A stretch of 13,716 bases of DNA from contig CAZBRS010000092.1 in NCBI GenBank assembly GCA_964494475.1, positions 1 through 13,716 on the forward strand, read 5' to 3'. This document shows, piece by piece, positions 1 to 6,885 of the stretch. Under the pieces are notes generated by a model. That model did not search any database, was not told the DNA's origin, and worked only from the letters and a program-made list of their open reading frames with translations. The number at the start of each line of letters is the position of its first letter. Positions within the stretch are counted from its first letter, which is position 1. The position numbers and the translations under genes were made by a program. Source of the DNA: CAZBRS01 sp964494475 (GTDB lineage: Bacteria > Myxococcota_A > UBA9042 > CAZBRS01).

Positions 1-52
1 TCGTTCCGACGTTCACGTGCGGCTTGTTGCGCTCGAACTTTGCCTTTCCCAT
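1..52 (-). CDS. tuf: elongation factor Tu, N-terminal fragment (cut by window edge)
   Basis: Only the first 17 codons are in the window. They read MGKAKFERNKPHVNVGT, which matches the well-conserved EF-Tu start (MAKxKFERxKPHVNVGT) just ahead of the G1 loop. A GGAGG ribosome binding site lies a few bases upstream on the minus strand. The gene follows the EF-G-like gene by 33 bp, the usual last position of a str operon (rpsL-rpsG-fusA-tuf). EF-Tu delivers aminoacyl-tRNA to the ribosome as a GTP complex. The rest of the gene, including all catalytic motifs, lies outside the window, so intactness cannot be judged. Confidence 0.93.
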   Translation of the reverse strand, partial: MGKAKFERNKPHVNVGT

Positions 53-66
53 GACTCGCCTCCGCT

Positions 67-97
67 CGCTACTGGTTCATCGCCGCTACTGGTTCAT
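67..97. repeat. 14-bp direct repeat, 17-bp period, spanning the stop of the EF-G-like gene
   Basis: The sequence CGCTACTGGTTCAT occurs at 67-80 and again at 84-97. On the minus strand each copy reads ATGAACCAGTAG plus two bases, so the last three codons and stop (M-N-Q-stop) are duplicated just downstream of the real stop. It looks like a recent local slippage duplication in the short fusA-tuf spacer. The second copy is a four-codon frame with no evident function. Confidence 0.8.
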
Positions 98-2077
98 GGC
101 CTCGAGGGCATCCGCGAACTCGGCCGGTCGCCGCTCGTAGTAGGCGAACTGCATCGAGAAGTTCGCCTGCCCGCCGGAGAGTCGACGCAACCGGTCGGGA
201 TAGCCGCCGACCTCGGACAATGGAACATAGGCCGTGAGCGCGCGGATCGAGCCGCGGCTCTCGATGCGCTTCACGTGCCCGCGCATGCTCGTGAGCTCAC
301 CCAGCACCTCGCCGAGCAGGTCGTCGGGGCTCACCACCTCGACCCGCATGACGGGCTCGAGCACGGTCGTTCCGGCCTCGCGCAGCGCCTGCTCGAGCGC
401 CCGCGCGGCCAGGCGCTCGAGCGCTTCGCGGCTGGCGTTGGCAGGCAACAGGGCTTCGGACACGCCGGCGACCACGTCGATCAACGGATAACCGCGCAGC
501 CCGCCGAGCTCGATGGCCTCGCGCAGGGCGCGCTCGAACTGCTGGAAGGTGCCGCGGTCGTCGCCCGAAAGGCGGCTCTCGACCCGGCAGCCGTCTCCGC
601 GATCGCCGGGCTCGATGGAGATGCCCAGCGCCGCGCCGTTCTCGCGGACCTTCACGTCGACCGCCCGCAGCACGGTCTCGCGATAGGCCACGCGAGGCTG
701 CTCGGCGCGCAGGTCGAGATCGAACTCGCGACGCAGGCGGGCCACGACGATGTCGAGGTGCGTCTCGCTGACGCCCTCGAGGTCGACGACGCCCGCCTGG
801 GGCATGAAGACCGCACGCAACGATGGATCCTGCTTCGCGAGCGCCTCGAGGGCCTGCTCGAACCGATCGGCGTCGGCACCGTCGACCGTGACGCGCGAGG
901 TGACGACCGCGGGCGGCACATCGAGGGAGTCGAGCACGATCGGCGCCTCGGGGGAGCACAACGTATCGCCGACGGCCGTGGCCGTCAAGCCGGAGACCGC
1001 CACGATATCGCCCGCCACCGCGCGGTCGAGGGCGACGCGTCGCGTGGCGTGGATCTTCGTGAGGCCCGTCACGCGTTCGTCGCGGCCGCTCTTGGGGTTG
1101 CGCACGGAGGCGCCGACCTCGAGCACGCCGCTGTAGATACGCACGAAGTTCAACGGCCCGTTCTGCCGATCGGTGACCACGCGGAACGAAAGGGCAGCGA
1201 GCGGCGACTCGGCATCGGCCTGCCGCGTGAGGCTTTCGTCGGGCGAGCCGGGGAGGTAGCCCACGGCTGGCGGTACGTCGAGCGGCGACGGCAGGTAGTC
1301 GACCACCGCCTCGAGCAGTTCGGCGATGCCGCGCCCGCGGAAGGCCGAGCCACCCAGCACCGGTACGACGCCGAAGCTCAAGGTGGCCTGGCGGATGGAC
1401 CGCTTCAACACCTCGACGGGGATCTCGCCGCTTGCGACGACCAGATCGCCCAGCGCGTCGTCGAACTCGACGAGCGTATCGAGCAGCACCTCGCGGCGCG
1501 CCCGGGCCAGCGGAATCAACTCTTCGGAGATCGGCGTCACGGTGGACGCTTCGCCGTCGAACGTGACGACGTGCATGTGGACGAGGTCGATCAGGCCGAC
1601 CAGATCGCCGTGGCCGTACAGGGGAACCTGCAGCGGCAGCACGGTCGTCTCGAGGCGCAACGTGATCGCCTCGACCACGCGGTCGAAGTCGGCGCCCTCG
1701 CGGTCGAGCTTGTTGATGAAGGCGAGTCGCGGCACGTCGTACTGGTCGGCCTGCCGCCAGAAGGTCTCGGTCTGGTTCTCGACGCCCGAGACCCCCGAGA
1801 AGAGCGCCACGGCGCCATCGAGCACGCGCAGAGCGCGCTCGACGTCGAGCGTGAAGTCGACCTGCCCGGGGGTGTCGATGATGTTCAGCGTGTGCTCGCG
1901 CCAGGTGCACGTGGTGGCCGCGCTCGTTATGGTGAGGAGGTCGTCGGCCTCGGAAACCTGGGGCATGCCGGCCGCACGGACCACCTCGGCGAGCGCGAGC
2001 ATGCGCTCGGTCGCCGTGGTCTTGCCGGCGTCCATGTGGGCCATGAGGCCCAGGTTTCTGATGCGCGAGAGGCTCAT
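86..2077 (-). CDS. fusA: divergent elongation factor G-like GTPase in the str-operon fusA position
   Basis: This 663-residue protein has all five EF-G domains: G (1-265), II (291-374), III (390-465), IV (466-575) and V (576-663). It is about 30-40 residues shorter than a usual EF-G. Conserved parts are the G1 loop AHMDAGKT (13-20), NKLD (122-125), SAF (244-246), YLPSPLDVPP (261-270) and the domain V start LEPVMRVEV. Odd parts are a switch I about 8 residues short without the usual ERGITI (only LLTI, 47-50), DTPGQ instead of DTPGH at 68-72 (Gln72 replaces the catalytic His), no GRGQYG motif in domain IV, and a domain IV tip loop lacking the GSYHEVDS-type sequence. Canonical EF-G drives GTP-dependent translocation and ribosome recycling. 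This copy is intact and in frame, so it is probably expressed, but its GTPase cycle is doubtful. The start codon follows rpsG by 30 bp, with a GAGG about 13 bases upstream. A second, normal EF-G elsewhere is inferred. Confidence 0.9.
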   Translation of the reverse strand: MSLSRIRNLGLMAHMDAGKTTATERMLALAEVVRAAGMPQVSEADDLLTITSAATTCTWREHTLNIIDTPGQVDFTLDVERALRVLDGAVALFSGVSGVENQTETFWRQADQYDVPRLAFINKLDREGADFDRVVEAITLRLETTVLPLQVPLYGHGDLVGLIDLVHMHVVTFDGEASTVTPISEELIPLARARREVLLDTLVEFDDALGDLVVASGEIPVEVLKRSIRQATLSFGVVPVLGGSAFRGRGIAELLEAVVDYLPSPLDVPPAVGYLPGSPDESLTRQADAESPLAALSFRVVTDRQNGPLNFVRIYSGVLEVGASVRNPKSGRDERVTGLTKIHATRRVALDRAVAGDIVAVSGLTATAVGDTLCSPEAPIVLDSLDVPPAVVTSRVTVDGADADRFEQALEALAKQDPSLRAVFMPQAGVVDLEGVSETHLDIVVARLRREFDLDLRAEQPRVAYRETVLRAVDVKVRENGAALGISIEPGDRGDGCRVESRLSGDDRGTFQQFERALREAIELGGLRGYPLIDVVAGVSEALLPANASREALERLAARALEQALREAGTTVLEPVMRVEVVSPDDLLGEVLGELTSMRGHVKRIESRGSIRALTAYVPLSEVGGYPDRLRRLSGGQANFSMQFAYYERRPAEFADALEAMNQ

Positions 2078-2107
2078 GAGCAGCGGTTCCTCACCAACGC
2101 GAAGTCG

Positions 2108-2578
2108 TTACCAACGGTAATGGGCGAACGCCTTGTTCGCCTCGGCCATCTTGTGCGTGTCCTCGCGCTTCTTCACCGCGCCGCCCTTCAGGTTGAAGGC
2201 GTCGATGATCTCGCCCGCGAGCTTTTCTTTCATCGAGTGGCCGGAGCGCGAACGCGAGTACTGCAACAGCCAACGCATGGCCAACGCCGTACGACGCTCG
2301 GGGCGGACCTCGATCGGCACCTGGTAGTTCGAGCCGCCCACGCGACGCGACTTGACCTCGAGCGCCGGCTTGACGTTCTCCATCGCCTTCTTGAAGACGA
2401 GGATGGGATCTTTGTGCGTGCGGATCTTCACGATCTCGAGCGCGCCATAGAGGATCTGCTCGGCGGTGCTCTTCTTGCCACCGAGCATGATGGCGTTCAC
2501 GAACTTCGTGAGGATTTGCTCGCCGTACAGGGGGTCCGGCAGAACCTTCCGCTTCGGGACTTCGCGCTTTCTGGGCAT
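2108..2578 (-). CDS. rpsG: 30S ribosomal protein S7
   Basis: The 156-residue protein begins MPRKREVPKRKVLPDP and ends KAFAHYRW, a full-length bacterial S7. S7 binds the 3' major domain of 16S rRNA, nucleates assembly of the 30S head and lines the E-site/exit channel. The start is fixed by an AGGGAGG ribosome binding site directly upstream. Only 11 bp separate it from the rpsL stop, so there is no room for the roughly 100-nt spacer that carries the S7 translational-repression site in E. coli. If S7 feedback exists here it must use another site. The EF-G-like gene follows on the same strand. Confidence 0.98.
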   Translation of the reverse strand: MPRKREVPKRKVLPDPLYGEQILTKFVNAIMLGGKKSTAEQILYGALEIVKIRTHKDPILVFKKAMENVKPALEVKSRRVGGSNYQVPIEVRPERRTALAMRWLLQYSRSRSGHSMKEKLAGEIIDAFNLKGGAVKKREDTHKMAEANKAFAHYRW

Positions 2579-2589
2579 GGACAGCCTCC

Positions 2590-2964
2590 CTACTTCTTGG
2601 GCCGCTTCGCGCCGTACTTGGAGCGAGCCTGGCGACGGGCGTCGACCCCCGACGCGTCGAGCGTACCGCGGACGATGTGGTAGCGGACGCCGGGCAGATC
2701 CTTCACACGACCGCCGCGCACCATCACCATCGAGTGCTCCTGGAGGTTGTGTCCCTCGCCCGGGATGTAGGCCGTGACCTCGATCCCGTTGGTCAGGCGC
2801 ACACGGGCAATCTTGCGCAGCGCCGAATTCGGCTTCTTGGGCGTCGTGGTGTACACACGCACGCACACCCCACGCCGCATCGGGTTGTTCTGAAGCGCCG
2901 GTGCCGTGGTCCGGTTCGCGATCTTTTCGCGTCCGTGTCTCACGAGCTGGTTGATGGTCGGCAT
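2590..2964 (-). CDS. rpsL: 30S ribosomal protein S12
   Basis: A 124-residue S12 of the usual length, starting MPTINQLVRHGREK and ending AKRPKK. S12 sits at the decoding centre of the 30S subunit and helps control accuracy. The decoding loops are wild-type in type: PKKPNSALRK (42-51) and GGRVKDLPGV (84-93), with Lys43, Lys88 and Pro91 present. None of the common streptomycin-resistance substitutions is seen at these sites. The reading frame extends upstream to another ATG, but the ATG at 2964 gives the conserved N-terminus and has a GGAG ribosome binding site. It is the first gene of the operon, 36 nt downstream of the -10 box. Confidence 0.98.
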   Translation of the reverse strand: MPTINQLVRHGREKIANRTTAPALQNNPMRRGVCVRVYTTTPKKPNSALRKIARVRLTNGIEVTAYIPGEGHNLQEHSMVMVRGGRVKDLPGVRYHIVRGTLDASGVDARRQARSKYGAKRPKK

Positions 2965-3000
2965 GTCGTTCTCCGTCACGTACGACAAAAAAGCTTGGCG

Positions 3001-3028
3001 AGTGTACAAATCGAAGGCCAGGTGTCAA
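3001..3028 (-). promoter_or_regulatory. sigma-70-type promoter of the str operon
   Basis: On the minus strand a perfect -35 TTGACA (3023-3028) is followed after 16 bp by TACACT (3001-3006, 4 of 6 matches to TATAAT). The -10 ends 36 nt before the rpsL start codon, leaving a short leader. This is the best consensus promoter in the window, as expected for a ribosomal operon. The 130-bp stretch from here to the divergent gene at 3158 holds no other feature I can support. Confidence 0.75.
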
Positions 3029-3157
3029 GGGGTTTTTGAAGGTCGCGCAACTCGGGGCGTTACGAGCGCCAGGATCGGGTCGGACGCAACTCGCGAGGTG
3101 CGGGAACCGCGCCGACGTGGTAGGTATGTGATTCACGGGAGGCTGGGACGGGGCACC

Positions 3158-4384
3158 ATGGCGCGCGGGGTCGTGGCGATCGTGCTGACGATGGCGTGGC
3201 TCGGGATCGAGCCAGCGAGCCTTCACGCGCGCCCCGAGCCCCGATCGACGCTGGAGGCGCTCCCCTTCGATGTCACCGTCGGCTCCGCGCGCGCGCCCGT
3301 CCACGTGTTCGGCGTCGTCGATCTGGCCGTCGGGGGCGCGGAGACGACCCTGCACACGCTGGTGCGATTGTTCGCTCGAGCCGACGACGAGGGCCTCCGG
3401 GTCACCGTCCGACCGCGCCTCGATCCCGACTCCCCCGCCACCATCCGGGCGGCGCGCCTGCTGTTCGCGCTGCCCGAGGGTGCGCGTCGGCGCTGGCTGA
3501 TCGAGCGGGTCGGGGCGCGCGACGAACCCGAAGCCCTCGCGGCGCGCCTCTGCGGTGGGTGGGACGCGCTTCAGGGCCAGGGAGACGCCCCGGAGACCGA
3601 CTCCGCGTTGATCGGGGTGCTCCAGGAGCAGGTTCGGCTCGGCGTCGGGCCCACCGACGCGATCTTCGTGAACGGCGCCCGGGTCGAGCCGCCTTTCGGA
3701 GAGCAGGCCGTCCTGTTCGTGGCGCGCCGGCTGGGGAAGGCGGGGCACGCCGTTCCCCCGGCCCAGGCCGAGGAGATCGGGCCGCTCGCGCTGGAGCCGG
3801 GGCCGGCAGGTGCGCCGCTTGCCCTGATCGTGTTCCTCGACGTACGCGACCCGCACTCGCGGCGTCTCGCACGGCACGTGAGCGAATTCATGCGACGCAG
3901 CGCTCTCGCCCCAGGCTGCGCGTTGCACGTTGCAGCGTTTCCGCGCGACCGGCACGCCGAGGCGTACGGCCTGGCGGCCCTGGCCCATTGCGCGCAGGCC
4001 GAGGCCCGACCCGCCGACGTGCTCGACGGACTGTTCGGAGGACCCTGCGAGGACCCCGATGTCGACGCCGCGATCCTGGGCGCGATGCTCGGCCTGGGCC
4101 CGGACGGGGGCGCGCGTCTGGCGGCGTGCGCGGCCGCGTCGACAACCGCGGAGGCCGTGCTTGCCGAGCGCGCGGCCGCCCGCCAGGCGGGTGTACGCGG
4201 ACCACCGGCGGTCTTCCTCGGCGGGCGGCGGCTGCTCCCTCGCAGCCGGGGATTCTCACGCCCCTTCCTCGAGGAGGTGATCGTCAGCTACTATCAACGC
4301 ACCTGGGTGTTGCCCGAGGGGTCGCGACTCGGCGATGACGGCACCCGCTCCGCCACCCCGGGATCCGAACGGAGGAACCCATGA
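3158..4384 (+). CDS. secreted protein with two DsbA/thioredoxin-fold-like domains lacking CXXC
   Basis: The 408-residue protein has an N-terminal signal peptide (n-region MARG, hydrophobic 5-17, likely cleavage after SLHA at 24), so it should be exported. Two halves share a DsbA-like plan. Domain 1 (about 37-193) opens with VGSARAPVHVF and closes with GPTDAIFVNGARVEPPF. Domain 2 (about 215-380) closes with GVRGPPAVFLGGRRLLPRS. These closing stretches match the cis-Pro / 'GTPtfvinG' part of DsbA-type proteins. Neither half has the CXXC after its first strand, so ordinary thiol oxidoreductase activity is unlikely. A binding or structural role is my inference. The reading frame is open further upstream, but only this ATG places the signal peptide at the N-terminus. 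The stop overlaps the next gene as ATGA, implying translational coupling. Family assignment rests on pattern recognition only. Confidence 0.7.
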   Translation: MARGVVAIVLTMAWLGIEPASLHARPEPRSTLEALPFDVTVGSARAPVHVFGVVDLAVGGAETTLHTLVRLFARADDEGLRVTVRPRLDPDSPATIRAARLLFALPEGARRRWLIERVGARDEPEALAARLCGGWDALQGQGDAPETDSALIGVLQEQVRLGVGPTDAIFVNGARVEPPFGEQAVLFVARRLGKAGHAVPPAQAEEIGPLALEPGPAGAPLALIVFLDVRDPHSRRLARHVSEFMRRSALAPGCALHVAAFPRDRHAEAYGLAALAHCAQAEARPADVLDGLFGGPCEDPDVDAAILGAMLGLGPDGGARLAACAAASTTAEAVLAERAAARQAGVRGPPAVFLGGRRLLPRSRGFSRPFLEEVIVSYYQRTWVLPEGSRLGDDGTRSATPGSERRNP

Positions 4385-4995
4385 TTCCTGCTCTGCGTCA
4401 CCCCCGAGGCCTGGCCGTCGCGGCCCTCTGCCTGGCCCTGGCGCTGGCGTGCGCCAAGGGCGATCCCCGTCACGCCGACCTCGAGAAGACGCTGCGGGCG
4501 TTCGCGGCGGCGACCGCGGCCAACGACAGCGCCGGGCTGCTGCAACTCCTCGACGCGAGCGCGCGAACGCAGCTCGAGGCCATCGTGAAGGGCGGCGCGC
4601 AGCTGAAGGCCACGGCGGGCGCTTTCCAGGACGAGGTCGATCGCGAACTGGCGCTCGCGTGGATCGAGGACGCGCGCGTACCCACCGACAGCGACGCCGG
4701 GGACGCCCTCACGAGCCTGCTGAAGCACCGGGTCACGCTGGAGCTCTCGAGGGAGGTCCGCTCGGGGCTGTCGGTCGCCCGCTTCGAAGAGACCCCCGAC
4801 GGCAAGGTGCGGATCTCGACCACCGGCGGGAGCACCTGGGATCTGGTGCGCACCCCCGAGGGGTTGCGCGTCGTGCTCTCCGACGCCGACCGTACGCGGC
4901 TGAAGGCGCTCGAAGAGCGCATCGGAGTGCTGAAGGAGCGCCTGGCCACGTGGAAGGCCGAGCGAGAGCACCTGCGCGCGGGGCAGGCGATGTAG
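4381..4995 (+). CDS. putative lipoprotein of unknown function
   Basis: A 204-residue protein with a basic n-region, a hydrophobic stretch LAVAALCLALALA (11-23) and Cys24. This fits the relaxed lipobox pattern (ALAC) although it lacks the preferred Leu at -3. The mature part has a helical segment (31-95), a beta-rich region (116-165, including GKVRISTTGGSTWDLV) and a C-terminal heptad-like helix (168-198) that may form a coiled coil. I do not recognise the family. Its start overlaps the stop of the redox-fold gene, so the two are probably co-expressed and act together in the envelope. A GGAGG lies just upstream of the ATG. Transcription likely ends in the palindromic region just downstream. 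Confidence 0.75.
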   Translation: MIPALRHPRGLAVAALCLALALACAKGDPRHADLEKTLRAFAAATAANDSAGLLQLLDASARTQLEAIVKGGAQLKATAGAFQDEVDRELALAWIEDARVPTDSDAGDALTSLLKHRVTLELSREVRSGLSVARFEETPDGKVRISTTGGSTWDLVRTPEGLRVVLSDADRTRLKALEERIGVLKERLATWKAEREHLRAGQAM

Positions 4996-4997
4996 TT

Positions 4998-5019
4998 GGG
5001 GCAATTCGTGAATTGCCCC
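4998..5019. repeat. perfect palindrome, REP-like element 1
   Basis: The 10-bp arms GGGGCAATTC and GAATTGCCCC are separated by GT. The element lies 3 bp after the lipoprotein stop, between convergent genes. GTAGGGGC...GCCCCTAC palindromes of this general type are, from memory, common intergenic repeats in many bacterial genomes. Genome copy number cannot be seen here. As RNA it would fold strongly and could protect or end transcripts, but no U-tract follows. Confidence 0.7.
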
Positions 5020-5040
5020 TACACACCGGTATGTAGGGGC
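5015..5040. repeat. inverted repeat joining the two REP-like elements
   Basis: GCCCCTACA (5015-5023) and TGTAGGGGC (5032-5040) are perfect reverse complements around an 8-bp centre that contains the palindrome ACCGGT. The two hairpin elements therefore lie in opposite orientation with matching TGTAGGGGC ends, the arrangement seen in paired REP units (BIME-like). Confidence 0.7.
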
Positions 5041-5057
5041 GGTTCACGAACCGCCCT
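5036..5057. repeat. palindrome, REP-like element 2
   Basis: The 9-bp arms GGGCGGTTC and GAACCGCCC flank AC, extendable by one G-T pair at the base. It shares the TGTAGGGGC end with element 1 but has a different inner arm (GGTTC instead of AATTC). A further 10-bp palindrome CTGGGCCCAG follows at 5056-5065. Nothing else is seen up to the stop of the minus-strand gene at 5081. Confidence 0.7.
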
Positions 5058-5080
5058 GGGCCCAGGTCGGGCAGCGTGGT

Positions 5081-5665
5081 TCACGCCCCGGGCGTCTCGT
5101 CCCAGCGGCGGGAGAGCTCGTCTTCTCGTCGCACGCGGTCGCCCTCGGCGATCTCGGCGGCGACCTTGCTGAGGGCCTGCAGGGCCCCCCAATAGCGCTC
5201 GGTGACGGTCGTCAGCAGCCGCGAGTGGATGAAGCGCCTGGGCTCCTGGTAGACGGGGGCCTCGGCGGGCGGCTTCAGGTGGAACTCTCGGGCCACCTGC
5301 GAGACGGCGTCGGCCACGCCTCCGACGACGGCCCAGACGCGCGCGTTGGCGGCCAGGCCCCGGGGTTCGGGCGGAAGGTCTCCGGGCTCGAGCCACAGCG
5401 CCTCGTCGGCCAGCGCGGTCAGGATGCGGTCGCGCGCCTGTCGCGCCACCTCGGCCGTTCGACCCTTGAGCGTCGCCAGGCTCGCGTCGGTCATGGCGCC
5501 GGCCGCCTCGACGTCGGCCAGGAAGACCTCCTTCACCTTGCGCGTCACGAAGACCTCGAGGTCTTCGGCCAGGATGTCGCGGGCCTCTTCGGCCAGCTCG
5601 AGCACCTTGGCGCGATGGTAGGCGAGCTCGGACTCGAGCCTCGCGCGCACGTCGTCGGTCGGCAT
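5081..5665 (-). CDS. hypothetical helical protein
   Basis: A 194-residue protein that I do not recognise. It has no signal peptide and no clear membrane segment, so it is probably cytoplasmic. The first 90 residues are highly charged and helical (for example ARLESELAYHRAKVLELAEE from residue 8), and residues 145-192 are a second helical stretch. A Pro-rich linker (95-102) and a more hydrophobic patch VWAVVGGVADAV (110-121) lie between. The frame is open upstream to 5812, but the ATG at 5665 is chosen because it has a GAGGTG ribosome binding site and a promoter-like sequence just ahead of it. The upstream extension is Pro/Arg-rich and would read through that promoter. The gene is convergent with the lipoprotein and divergent from the radical SAM gene. 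Confidence 0.75.
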   Translation of the reverse strand: MPTDDVRARLESELAYHRAKVLELAEEARDILAEDLEVFVTRKVKEVFLADVEAAGAMTDASLATLKGRTAEVARQARDRILTALADEALWLEPGDLPPEPRGLAANARVWAVVGGVADAVSQVAREFHLKPPAEAPVYQEPRRFIHSRLLTTVTERYWGALQALSKVAAEIAEGDRVRREDELSRRWDETPGA

Positions 5666-5694
5666 GGGGCACCTCGGTTCGTCTTGCTCGTAAC

Positions 5695-5724
5695 AGCCTA
5701 GCGCGCCGCGGGGGCGGGGGTCAA
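5695..5724 (-). promoter_or_regulatory. probable promoter of the 5081-5665 gene
   Basis: On the minus strand TTGACC (5719-5724, 5 of 6 to consensus) is followed by an 18-bp GC-rich spacer and TAGGCT (5695-5700, 3 of 6). The -10 lies about 30 nt upstream of the chosen ATG, similar to other starts in this window. The weak -10 limits confidence. Confidence 0.45.
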
Positions 5725-5780
5725 GGGTAGCCAAGGGAGGGGCGCGTGTGGTAGGCAACGCGGGAGAAGGAAGGCCCACG

Positions 5781-6857
5781 ATGCGCGATCCCTCCGCAAC
5801 CGACGCGCCCACCTGGCAGGACCGGTTGCGCGCTTCCCGGTGGCGAGAGCGGTCGCTCTCCGACGCCCTGGGGCTGCCGCCGCCCTCACCGGCCGAGGAG
5901 GAGGTCGCGCGCCGCTACCCGGTGGCCCTGCCGCCGGGGCTGGTCGATCTGCTCCGCGACAGCCCCGATCGCGCGCGCCTGGCGCGCCAGTTCCTGCCGT
6001 CGGCCGACGAGCTGGACGATGGCTTTCCGGCCGACCCCCTGGCCGAAGAGGCCATGATGCCGGTGCCCGGGCTCGTGCAGCGCTACCCCGACCGGGTGGT
6101 CCTGCTGGCCACCAACGCGTGCGCCGCGTACTGCCGCCACTGCACGCGCAAGCGCCGCGTCGGGCATCGGGCCCCCACGTGGCTGGGACACCGCGCCGAG
6201 GTGGCGGCCTGGCTGCGCGCCCACCCCGAGGTGCGCGACGTGCTCGTGTCCGGGGGCGACCCGCTCATTCTGCCCGATCGCACGCTCGACGCCCTGCTCG
6301 GCGACCTCGACGAGCTCTCCCACCTCGACGTCGTGCGCGTCGGCACACGTGTACCGATCGTCCTGCCCGAGCGCGTCACGCCAGCGCTCGTGCGCCGGCT
6401 CTGCCGCTCGCGCCGCCTCTGGGTCAACACCCAGGTGAACCACCCCGCCGAGCTGACGCCGGCGGCCGGCGCGGCCCTGGCGAGCCTCGTCGACGCAGGC
6501 ATCCCGGTCGGCAACCAGGCGGTGCTGCTCGCGGGCGTGAACGACGACGAGGCCACGCTCGAGGCGCTGTTCCGAGCGCTCGTGCGCCTGCGCGTTCGGC
6601 CCTACTACCTGTTCGTGTGCGAACCGGGCCGCGGCATCGGCCACTTCCGAACGTCGGTGGCGCGCGCCCTGGAGCTGATGTCGGCCTTGCGCGGACGCGT
6701 CTCGGGGCTGGCCCTGCCCACGCTCGCCATCGACCTGCCCGGCGGCGCCGGCAAGGTGGCGCTGGCCCCCGAGGCCGTGCTCGGCCGTGACGGCGCCGAC
6801 CTGCTCGTTCGCTCGTGGCGTGGCGACATCGTGCGCTACCCTGACGCCTGCAACTAG
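5781..6857 (+). CDS. kamA: KamA-family radical SAM protein (lysine 2,3-aminomutase-like)
   Basis: The 358-residue protein carries the radical SAM cluster motif CAAYCRHC (Cys114, Cys118, Cys121) followed by TRKR, the form typical of lysine 2,3-aminomutases (CRHCTRRR). SGGDPL (157-162) is the SAM-binding GGD region. GTRVPIVLPERVTP, NHPAELT, GNQAVLLAGVND and RVRPYYLFVCE match family blocks. LPGGAGK (319-325) holds the presumed PLP lysine Lys325. Asp318 matches one of the two Asp that bind the lysine side-chain amine in clostridial LAM. The other is Glu281 here. Known family members use a [4Fe-4S] cluster, SAM and PLP to move an alpha-amino group to the beta carbon. A beta-lysine product is likely but not proven; EpmB, which acts on EF-P lysine, is the main alternative. 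It is shorter than classical LAM (about 415). ATG 5781 has a GGAAGG site; an in-frame GTG at 5748 is possible. Confidence 0.82.
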   Translation: MRDPSATDAPTWQDRLRASRWRERSLSDALGLPPPSPAEEEVARRYPVALPPGLVDLLRDSPDRARLARQFLPSADELDDGFPADPLAEEAMMPVPGLVQRYPDRVVLLATNACAAYCRHCTRKRRVGHRAPTWLGHRAEVAAWLRAHPEVRDVLVSGGDPLILPDRTLDALLGDLDELSHLDVVRVGTRVPIVLPERVTPALVRRLCRSRRLWVNTQVNHPAELTPAAGAALASLVDAGIPVGNQAVLLAGVNDDEATLEALFRALVRLRVRPYYLFVCEPGRGIGHFRTSVARALELMSALRGRVSGLALPTLAIDLPGGAGKVALAPEAVLGRDGADLLVRSWRGDIVRYPDACN

Positions 6858-6885
6858 GCTATCATCCGGCCGGCAGGGGAGACGA

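Noticed and set aside
297..1910. 537-codon Arg/Ala-rich frame within the EF-G-like gene
   Set aside because: Out-of-frame shadow with extreme Arg/Pro/Ala composition. The EF-G frame has all five domains.
17..2683. 888-codon open frame on the plus strand opposite EF-G-like, rpsG and rpsL genes
   Set aside because: It is antisense to three clearly conserved genes, and its product is low-complexity (His/Arg/Leu/Ala/Asp-rich) with no family motifs, as expected from GC-rich codon bias.
5748..5780. GTG at 5748 as the start of the radical SAM gene
   Set aside because: It has a GGGAGGGG upstream, but ATG 5781 has its own GGAAGG site, and the 11 extra residues look non-conserved. It remains a minor alternative.
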